The translations under genes were made by a program, and so were the position numbers. The notes below the pieces were generated by a model. The model did not search any database, was not told the origin of the DNA, and worked only from the letters and a program-made list of their open reading frames with translations. A DNA stretch of 8,627 nucleotides from DAIOFH01 sp036745875 (GTDB lineage Bacteria; Planctomycetota; SZUA-567), in the NCBI GenBank assembly GCA_036745875.1, contig DAIOFH010000156.1:1-8627 (forward strand), written 5' to 3'. Positions 1 through 4,811 of this stretch are shown here, piece by piece (position 1 is the stretch's first letter; each line of letters begins with the position of its first letter).

Positions 1-37
1 GGGGGCAAAAGCGAGACTTTTGTATCCTCTTAAAAAT

Positions 38-114
38 TGGTCGGGGCGGGCGGATTCGAACCGCCGACTTCTTGCTCCCAAAGCAAGCGCGCTGCCAGAC
101 TGCGCTACGCCCCG
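38..114 (-). tRNA. tRNA-Pro (anticodon UGG), CCA encoded
   Basis: Reading the - strand from 114 gives a complete 77-nt cloverleaf. The 7-bp acceptor stem CGGGGCG/CGCCCCG is perfect and is followed by discriminator A and an encoded CCA at 40-38. The D stem is GCGC/GCGC. The anticodon stem CTTGC/GCAAG encloses the loop TTTGGGA, so the anticodon is TGG (positions 80-78), decoding proline CCN codons. The T arm is GGCGG-TTCGAAT-CCGCC. The body begins CGGGGCGTAGCGCAG, like many bacterial proline tRNAs. An A/T tract follows the CCA (32-37), but no convincing hairpin terminator is seen. Confidence 0.97.
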
Positions 115-126
115 AGTGGAGAAGAC

Positions 127-155
127 ATTATATAGAGTGAGGGCGTCGGACGCAA
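127..155 (-). promoter_or_regulatory. Promoter of tRNA-Pro
   Basis: On the - strand, TTGCGT (155-150) and a perfect TATAAT (132-127) are separated by 17 bp. They lie just upstream of the tRNA 5' end at 114, which predicts a start near 120 and a very short leader. The -10 match and the ideal spacing support a housekeeping sigma-70-type promoter. The -35 box matches the consensus only in its first three bases. Confidence 0.6.
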
Positions 156-170
156 GAGCGTCTTGCGTGC

Positions 171-191
171 AATTGATAATTGATAATTGAT
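171..191 (+). repeat. AATTGAT heptamer array, left arm (3 units)
   Basis: Three perfect tandem copies of the 7-bp unit AATTGAT occupy this stretch, immediately after GC at 169-170. They form the outer part of the left terminal inverted repeat. The 7-bp period is not a multiple of three and no ORF crosses the array, so it is a DNA or RNA structure rather than coding repeats. Confidence 0.9.
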
Positions 192-315
192 AATGGCGGA
201 AAATTCTTGTATTTAAAATCCGCACGCTACCGCGTGCTCTTCCGAGATCGCCATGCTCTTGGTGCTCAGCAACCGGAGCGAAGCGATTAATAAATGTAAA
301 GAATTTTCCAGCATT

Positions 316-343
316 ATCAATTATCAACTATCAATTATCAATT
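316..343 (-). repeat. AATTGAT heptamer array, right arm (4 units, one variant)
   Basis: Read on the - strand, this is AATTGAT x2, AGTTGAT, AATTGAT. It mirrors the left array but has one extra unit and one A-to-G change in the third unit. Copy-number difference between the arms suggests slippage or unequal growth of the tandem units after the element formed. Confidence 0.9.
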
Positions 344-354
344 GCAGTTAAGCA

Positions 355-382
355 TTGCGCTTTTCGCCGCCATCACTATAGT
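355..382 (+). promoter_or_regulatory. Candidate promoter of the spermidine-synthase-like gene
   Basis: TTGCGC (355-360) and TATAGT (377-382, five of six consensus bases) are 16 bp apart, just outside the right end of the MITE-like element. A start near 389 would leave a leader of about 35 nt before the GTG start. The -10 box is good and the -35 weak. If it is used, the element sits immediately upstream of a live promoter. Confidence 0.4.
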
Positions 383-410
383 TGGTTATGATTTTTTATC
401 ACTTAACAAA

Positions 411-417
411 GAGGAGG
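411..417 (+). promoter_or_regulatory. Ribosome binding site selecting the GTG start at 424
   Basis: GAGGAGG lies 6 nt before an in-frame GTG at 424. It decides the start against the in-frame upstream codons TTG (382) and ATG (388), which have no Shine-Dalgarno sequence before them and would overlap the candidate -10 box. Confidence 0.75.
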
Positions 418-423
418 GTACAG

Positions 424-2097
424 GTGGCACGTTCGCAAAACACACAAAATGCCGTCGACGCCGCAGCCAAGGCATCGGGGTTCAACCCGCTCTATGCCAT
501 AGTCCTGCTTTCGGGCGCATCCCTGATGGGATTGGAAATGGCCGGCGCTCGCCTGGTTGAACCGCATTTCGGCTCGACCATCTATGTCTGGGGCTCGATC
601 ATCGGCGTCTTCATGGGCGCCCTGTCTTTGGGGTATTGGCTTGGCGGCAGATTGTCCGACCGTTCCCCCAGGATCGAAATCCTTGGGATCATCCTGCTCT
701 TGGCCGCCCTCCTGACCCTTATCGTCCCCCCGATAGCCCCCTATTTCTGCACCTGGATGAACGACTTCACCGGCATGGACGTGCGCTACCGCACCCTTAT
801 CGCCTGCCTGGTGCTGTTCGCCCTGCCGTCCATCTGCATGGGCATGGTCAGCCCGTTTTCGGTGAAGCTGGCTGCGCGCCAGGTCACGGCCCTCGGCTCC
901 GTGGCCGGCAACCTCTACGCTATTTCGACCCTCGGTTCCATCATCGGCACGCTCCTTGTCTCCTTTGTGCTGGTGGAGTTCGTCGGCACGTCCGCGATCG
1001 TCTACGGAGTCGGCGTTCTGCTGGCGCTGGTGGCGTTATACTGTTTTTTTCAGGGAAGCGGAGCCTTTAGGAAAACCGGGCTCATAGTTGTCATCATTGG
1101 CGTCATCGGCGGTTTCATCGGCGCCAAGACTCCGCTTACCTTCACCTCGCCCGGACAGACCCTGCTTGAAACCAAGGAATCCGCCTACCACTACATCACC
1201 ATAATCGACGGCCGCACCCAGATCCCGCCCTTCCAGGATCCGGCCCGCCTCATGATGTTCAACAACCTCATTGAAAGCGGCATCGTCCTCGACCCGGCCA
1301 CCGGCCAGCTTCCGAACGGCCCGGCGGAAACGGCCTGCGGCTACGTGGACCTCCTTTCCCTCGGCGTCGTCGTCACTGGACAGGCCCCGAAGGACATGCT
1401 GGTGATCGGTTGCGGCGGAGGAGTCGGCCCCAGGATCTTCAAGGAACGCTTCCCGGGGAACATCAAGTCCATCGATGTCGTCGATATCGACCCCTGGGTG
1501 TTTATGCTGGCTGAAAAATGGTTTGCCTACCCCTTCTCCGGCGACAACGTAATCAATTCCTATGTCGACGACGGACGCCTGTTTGTCCAGCAGATGCCTT
1601 CGGAAAAAAAGTGGGATTACATCATCATGGATGCCTACAGCTCCGGCGGCCGCATCCCCAAGCACCTGATCACCGAGGAATTTTTCGCCCAGATCAGGAG
1701 CCGCCTCGCGCCCGGCGGCGTGATGCTCATAAACGTCATCAGCGCCCTGGAAAAACCAACGACCGGCATCGACCACAGCAGGCTCTTCCGCTCCGTGTAC
1801 AAAACCATCCAAACGGTGTATGAAGCGGACAAGGAGGACGGCGGCAACATCTACGTCTTCCCCAGGAACCGTTCCGGCCAGGGCGAAAACATCATCATGG
1901 TCGCCACCAACAACGATGTACCGCTCTACAACCCGATGGAACTGGGCCGCCGCTACAACTCGATCAAGAATCGTCTTTTGTCCTACGTGAACCTCGACCC
2001 CATCATCAGCAAGCAATACGCCCTGAAGCCGAATGTGGCCGACGTTCCGATATTGACCGACAACTTCTGCCCGACCGACAGCATGGTCCACCGGTAA
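424..2097 (+). CDS. Membrane-anchored spermidine-synthase-like (Rossmann methyltransferase-fold) protein
   Basis: The protein is 557 aa from GTG 424. Residues about 22-236 are hydrophobic and contain roughly six to seven membrane segments (approximately 22-44, 56-76, 84-104, 122-142, 160-182, 188-210, 218-236). A soluble domain follows with the nucleotide-binding loop IGCGGGVG (328-335), the acidic strand VVDIDPW (352-358), DDGR (382-385) and MDAYSSG (402-408). This order is that of the 'fused spermidine synthase' family, a multi-TM region plus a polyamine synthase-like domain. In true aminopropyltransferases the last motif is D-x-(S/T)-D-P. Here the first Asp (D403) remains but the second Asp-Pro is replaced by Ser-Ser-Gly, so classical putrescine aminopropyl transfer is doubtful. 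It may bind S-adenosylmethionine or its decarboxylated form; the substrate is unknown. The next gene starts 3 bp after its stop, suggesting coupled translation. Family call confident, function not. Confidence 0.85.
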   Translation: MARSQNTQNAVDAAAKASGFNPLYAIVLLSGASLMGLEMAGARLVEPHFGSTIYVWGSIIGVFMGALSLGYWLGGRLSDRSPRIEILGIILLLAALLTLIVPPIAPYFCTWMNDFTGMDVRYRTLIACLVLFALPSICMGMVSPFSVKLAARQVTALGSVAGNLYAISTLGSIIGTLLVSFVLVEFVGTSAIVYGVGVLLALVALYCFFQGSGAFRKTGLIVVIIGVIGGFIGAKTPLTFTSPGQTLLETKESAYHYITIIDGRTQIPPFQDPARLMMFNNLIESGIVLDPATGQLPNGPAETACGYVDLLSLGVVVTGQAPKDMLVIGCGGGVGPRIFKERFPGNIKSIDVVDIDPWVFMLAEKWFAYPFSGDNVINSYVDDGRLFVQQMPSEKKWDYIIMDAYSSGGRIPKHLITEEFFAQIRSRLAPGGVMLINVISALEKPTTGIDHSRLFRSVYKTIQTVYEADKEDGGNIYVFPRNRSGQGENIIMVATNNDVPLYNPMELGRRYNSIKNRLLSYVNLDPIISKQYALKPNVADVPILTDNFCPTDSMVHR

Positions 2098-2100
2098 CGC

Positions 2101-2406
2101 ATGGCCATGGACGACAAGGTAAAAGAAGAGAATCTGCCGCAACTGTTCAACCCCGGACCGGCGTTGCTGTTTACGGCGCTTTTCGGCGGGGCCGGCCTTA
2201 TTCGGGTTTCCCCGGTGGCAGGGGCTTTCATTCTGATTGTTGACATTGTAATATATGTATTGATTTATTACAGCGGTTCGTTTGCGTTGATCCTGCTTGT
2301 ACCCTGGCGGATCGTCGCCCTGCTGTTCGCCATGACCGCCATCGTCAAATACAACCGCCTGGTCCTGGCGGTTCGCGAAAGGATGGAGTCCGAACGAGTA
2401 AAATAG
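2101..2406 (+). CDS. Small membrane protein, unknown function
   Basis: A 101-aa protein starts 3 bp after the preceding stop. A charged N-terminus (about 1-15) is followed by a hydrophobic stretch near 20-35 and two clear membrane spans (about 40-57 and 60-81). The C-terminus (83-101) is basic and charged, ending in ERMESERVK, with a possible short helix. No independent Shine-Dalgarno is visible, so it is probably translated by coupling to the upstream gene and may be a partner of that membrane protein. A second in-frame ATG at 2107 is an equally possible start. The central part (about 2230-2275) is AT-rich compared with its neighbours, as expected for Ile/Val/Tyr-rich membrane codons. I do not recognise the family. 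Coding status rests on tight spacing, the open frame and coherent membrane topology. Confidence 0.65.
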   Translation: MAMDDKVKEENLPQLFNPGPALLFTALFGGAGLIRVSPVAGAFILIVDIVIYVLIYYSGSFALILLVPWRIVALLFAMTAIVKYNRLVLAVRERMESERVK

Positions 2407-2671
2407 ACGCCGGATAACCGAATAATGCATGTTCGCATTGAAATAACCATTCCAACACGGGCCCTCTCCATCGCGGAGAGGGCGCGCGTGTAGAAGAATT
2501 GCCGATGTTCGATCACTCGCAGGTATTGGAACATTATCATGAAGAGCTACTTTCGGTTTTTCCCTCTTGCCCCTTAAGGAGAGAGTGTTAAAGCATTTTC
2601 AGAATTTCTTAAAATGTTATAGGGTGCGGGGAAGCAAATCAGGACAAATGTCTCGACAGCGGAGTGGAGCT
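2407..2671 (+). other. Non-coding spacer before the OleD-like gene
   Basis: These 265 bases separate the two putative operons. They hold the strong hairpin described separately (2455-2491) and a pyrimidine/purine tract, CCCTCTTGCCCC then AAGGAGAG (about 2562-2585), loosely resembling the same kind of palindrome. An in-frame ATG at 2648 and codons further upstream would extend the next ORF, but the translation there matches no known N-terminus. A weak -10-like TATAGG (2618-2623) has no good -35 partner, so the promoter of the downstream unit is not resolved. Confidence 0.5.
2455..2491 (+). terminator. Strong GC-rich hairpin, possible terminator or palindromic repeat
   Basis: A perfect 9-bp stem, GCCCTCTCC (2461-2469) with GGAGAGGGC (2475-2483), encloses the 5-nt loop ATCGC. 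It is extended across a small internal loop by ACACG (2455-2459) with CGTGT (2487-2491). It lies 49 bp after the small membrane gene, where a terminator is expected. No T-run follows, so it is not a classical intrinsic terminator. It could instead be a REP-like palindrome or an mRNA 3'-end stabiliser. Confidence 0.4.
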
Positions 2672-3673
2672 ATGAAGATTTTGGTGACAGGCGGCGGAGG
2701 TTTTCTCGGCAGACACATTGTCGACCGTCTGCTGGCACGCGGCGATGCCGTCACCGTCCTTGGCCGCCGGGACTATCCGGACCTTGCGGCGCGCGGCGTT
2801 ACCTGCTCTCAAGGGGATATTGCCGATTCGGCCGCCGTCAAAACAGCGGCGGCGGGAGTGGACGCCGTCATGCATGTCGCCAGCCTCGCCGGGATCTGGG
2901 GCGCATACCAGACCTATTACAATACCAACGTCGTCGGCTCGGAAAATGTCCTGTACGCCGCAAAGGAAAATGGCATCGACAGGATCGTCTACACCAGCAC
3001 CCCGTCGGTCGTGCACGGCGGCGACGGCATCGACGGCGGCGACGAAAGCCTCCCCTACCCGGATCACTACCTTACACCCTACGCGGAAACAAAATCCATA
3101 GCGGAGCAATTGCTGCTCAGGGCAAACGGCCCGGACCTCGCGGTCACCGCCATCCGGCCGCACCTGATTTTCGGTCCAGGGGACACCCAGCTGATCCCGA
3201 AATTATTGGACCGAGCCAAGACCGGCAAACTCAAACAGATCGGGGACGGCAAGAACCTCATCGGCGTCAGCTATGTCGAAAATGTCGCCGACGCCCACAT
3301 TCTCGCGCTCGACCATCTCCAGCCGGAAAAAGGTTCTGCAGGCCAGGCATATTTCATCAACGAGCCGGAGCCGGTGAACTGCTGGCGGTTCATCAACTCC
3401 CTGGTCAGGCGTGCGGGGATGAAGGAAGTCGCGCGGCGCGTGCCGTTCGGCCTTGCTTATAATGCAGGGTGGCTTTGCGAAAAGATATGGGCGCTTCTTG
3501 GACGGCAGGACGATCCGCCGGTGACGCGTTTTCTCGCGACCCAGCTTGCGACCAGCCACTGGTTCAAAACCGACAAGGCCCGGCAACAGCTCGGTTGGCA
3601 GTCGAAACATTCCCTTGATGAGGGTGTGGAAAAAATGCTTGCCAGCATGGGATATAGTAAAGGTAAAGAGTAG
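2672..3673 (+). CDS. OleD-like NAD(P)-dependent 3-oxoacyl/3beta-HSD-type reductase (extended SDR)
   Basis: The protein is 333 aa. The start at ATG 2672 places MKILVTG at the N-terminus, as usual for extended short-chain dehydrogenases, and GGAG (2661-2664) is 7 nt upstream. The cofactor loop TGGGGFLG spans residues 6-13. The catalytic pair is Y137 and K141 (YAETK), with Ser/Thr near 108-110. Other segments, by memory of the family, closely match OleD of long-chain olefin biosynthesis, which reduces 2-alkyl-3-oxoalkanoates to hydroxy acids: SLAGIWG (71-77), STPSVV (109-114), RPHLIFGPGD (162-171) and QLATSHWF (291-298). The broader label is the 3beta-hydroxysteroid dehydrogenase/NAD-dependent epimerase family. 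No OleA, OleB or OleC gene is in the window, so the substrate may be another beta-keto acyl compound. The next gene begins 6 bp after its stop and is probably co-transcribed. Soluble cytoplasmic enzyme, though the Trp/Leu-rich stretch near 258-277 could touch membrane. Confidence 0.85.
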   Translation: MKILVTGGGGFLGRHIVDRLLARGDAVTVLGRRDYPDLAARGVTCSQGDIADSAAVKTAAAGVDAVMHVASLAGIWGAYQTYYNTNVVGSENVLYAAKENGIDRIVYTSTPSVVHGGDGIDGGDESLPYPDHYLTPYAETKSIAEQLLLRANGPDLAVTAIRPHLIFGPGDTQLIPKLLDRAKTGKLKQIGDGKNLIGVSYVENVADAHILALDHLQPEKGSAGQAYFINEPEPVNCWRFINSLVRRAGMKEVARRVPFGLAYNAGWLCEKIWALLGRQDDPPVTRFLATQLATSHWFKTDKARQQLGWQSKHSLDEGVEKMLASMGYSKGKE

Positions 3674-3679
3674 GATTCT

Positions 3680-4696
3680 ATGACCAGCGACAACACCAAA
3701 AAAATCGGCATCACCACCACAGTTCCGGTGGAAATCATCTACGCGGCCGGGCGCACGCCGGTCGACCTGAACAATATATTCGTCGCCGACCCGGACGCCG
3801 TCGGCCTCGTCAACTATGCGGAGCAGCGCGGCTTCCCCCAGTCCGCCTGCGCCTGGACGAAGGGCCTCTACGGCGCGATCCACCGTTACGGCATCAAGGA
3901 AGTCGTGGGCGTGGTCGAAGGAGACTGTTCCAATACCTATGCGCTTTGCGAAATCCTGGAAAGCGAAGGCATCATAGTGCATGATTTCGGCTTTCCCTCC
4001 AGCCGCCGCGCCGACGACCTTGAAGTCCGCCTCGGCCGGTTCGCGGGCGAACTCGGCACCAGCCTGGACGCGGCCGAAAAAGAGAAGAAGCGCCTGGACG
4101 AGGTCCGCGCCCTTGCGGGCCGGCTCTACGACATCGCCGCCGGCGGCACGGTCGGATCCGGAGACCTTTTCGCCGGGCTCCTCAACGTCTCCGACTTTTT
4201 CGGCGACCCGGACCATTGCGCCCGCGAACTCGAAGCCCTCATCGCCAGGGTGGAAGCCGCCGCCGACTCCCGCGCTCCGGAAGAAAAGAAAATCCGCCTT
4301 ACCTGCGTCGGCGTGCCGACCATCCTTGCCGACCTCTGGACCACCTTCGAAAACCTCGGTGCGCGTTTCGTCGACCACGAAGTGCCGAGGCAGTTCGCCC
4401 TGCTGGACGGCATCGGCAAGGGTTTGGTGGAAACATACATCAAATACACCTACCCCTACGATGTCTTTACCCGCATAGCGGACGTGAAGGAACAGGCCGG
4501 AGCGCGAGGCATCGTCGCGGCGGTGCATTATGTGCAATCGTTCTGCCACAGGCAAATAGAAGACCGCCTCTGGCGCGAGCGTATCGGGATGCCGATACTC
4601 ACTCTCGAAGCCGACCGCCCCGCTTCCATAGACGAACGCACCAGAACCCGAGTCGAGGCGTTTATGGAGACATTGCTGCTGCGATATCAAAATTGA
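3680..4696 (+). CDS. 2-hydroxyacyl-CoA dehydratase family protein, HgdB/BcrC-type single subunit
   Basis: The protein is 338 aa. Members of this family bind a [4Fe-4S] cluster and, with a partner subunit and an ATP-driven activator, catalyse radical dehydration of 2-hydroxyacyl-CoA or reduction of benzoyl-CoA. Features seen: VPVEIIYAAG near the start (15-24), the first Cys in SACAWTKG (C57), the second in VEGDCSNT (C83), and the third in VQSFCHRQIEDR (C289) followed by MPILTLEADRP (304-314). These three cysteines are the likely cluster ligands; C90 is an additional nearby candidate. A helical, charged stretch (about 112-150) links the two halves. The length is slightly short for the family (usually about 370-430 aa). 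No second subunit and no activator ATPase are adjacent, which is unusual for a dehydratase. AGGA (3672-3675) overlaps the stop of the upstream gene and serves as ribosome binding site. Family call firm; the reaction is unknown. Confidence 0.85.
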   Translation: MTSDNTKKIGITTTVPVEIIYAAGRTPVDLNNIFVADPDAVGLVNYAEQRGFPQSACAWTKGLYGAIHRYGIKEVVGVVEGDCSNTYALCEILESEGIIVHDFGFPSSRRADDLEVRLGRFAGELGTSLDAAEKEKKRLDEVRALAGRLYDIAAGGTVGSGDLFAGLLNVSDFFGDPDHCARELEALIARVEAAADSRAPEEKKIRLTCVGVPTILADLWTTFENLGARFVDHEVPRQFALLDGIGKGLVETYIKYTYPYDVFTRIADVKEQAGARGIVAAVHYVQSFCHRQIEDRLWRERIGMPILTLEADRPASIDERTRTRVEAFMETLLLRYQN

Positions 4697-4766
4697 TGAC
4701 AACAACGTTGTCTTCTGATGAAACATTGCCAATGTGTTGGCGAATCTGATAGTATACGTTTGGGTT

Positions 4767-4772
4767 TATAAT
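4767..4772 (+). promoter_or_regulatory. Candidate -10 box upstream of the dehydrogenase gene
   Basis: A perfect TATAAT lies 39 bp before the start codon, in an AT-rich spacer between GC-rich genes. No good -35 hexamer is found at 16-18 bp; TTGGCG (4737-4742) is 24 bp away, too far. Either the -35 is degenerate, an activator is used, or this gene also receives readthrough from upstream. Confidence 0.35.
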
Positions 4773-4811
4773 CGCCTGACGTTTTTTTAACCCCCACTTC
4801 GGAGGAACATC

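Larger units (their letters stand above)
169..345. mobile_element. MITE-like element with heptamer-repeat inverted ends
   Basis: A 177-bp non-coding element has long, near-perfect terminal inverted repeats. The left end (169-208) reads GC, three AATTGAT units, then AATGGCGGAAAATTCTT. The reverse complement of the right end (345-298) reads GC, four heptamers (one changed to AGTTGAT), then AATGCTGGAAAATTCTT. The arms therefore differ by one heptamer unit, one unit variant and two substitutions. The core (209-297) has no ORF but holds a small hairpin, GCACGC-TACC-GCGTGC (222-237). Size, absence of coding capacity and symmetry fit a miniature inverted-repeat element or a similar dispersed repeat. 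No clear target-site duplication flanks it, so mobility is inferred. Confidence 0.65.

Noticed and set aside
6..22. Hairpin CAAAAG-loop-CTTTTG downstream of tRNA-Pro as its terminator
   Set aside because: The stem is only 6 bp and on the - strand is followed by a C-run, not a T-run.
171..343. Heptamer arrays as a CRISPR or origin iteron array
   Set aside because: There are no spacers between units, the unit is 7 bp, and the two arrays are inverted relative to each other as element ends. No replication gene or DnaA-box cluster accompanies them.
382..423. N-terminal extension of the synthase-like protein from TTG 382 or ATG 388
   Set aside because: No ribosome binding site precedes either codon and they overlap the candidate -10 box; GTG 424 has an excellent Shine-Dalgarno at ideal spacing.
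2240..2269. TTGACA with a -10-like TTTATT at 18 bp inside the small membrane protein gene
   Set aside because: It falls in an AT-rich coding patch for membrane residues and does not lead directly to a gene start; likely chance.
2567..2671. 35-residue N-terminal extension of the OleD-like protein
   Set aside because: Family members start at the MK-x-LVTGG strand; the extra residues show no coherent pattern and GGAG precedes ATG 2672.
4698..4712. Hairpin GACAAC-AAC-GTTGTC after the dehydratase gene as a terminator
   Set aside because: The stem is a short 6-bp one with moderate GC and no U-tract follows; readthrough is as likely.
3203..4732. Very long open frame on the - strand (509 codons) opposite the reductase/dehydratase genes
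   Set aside because: It lies antisense to two genes with clear family motifs, its translation shows no recognisable domain, and such mirror frames are expected from strong GC-biased third codon positions. The long - strand frames at 1036-2430, 4662-6203 and 6764-7747 are rejected for the same reason.
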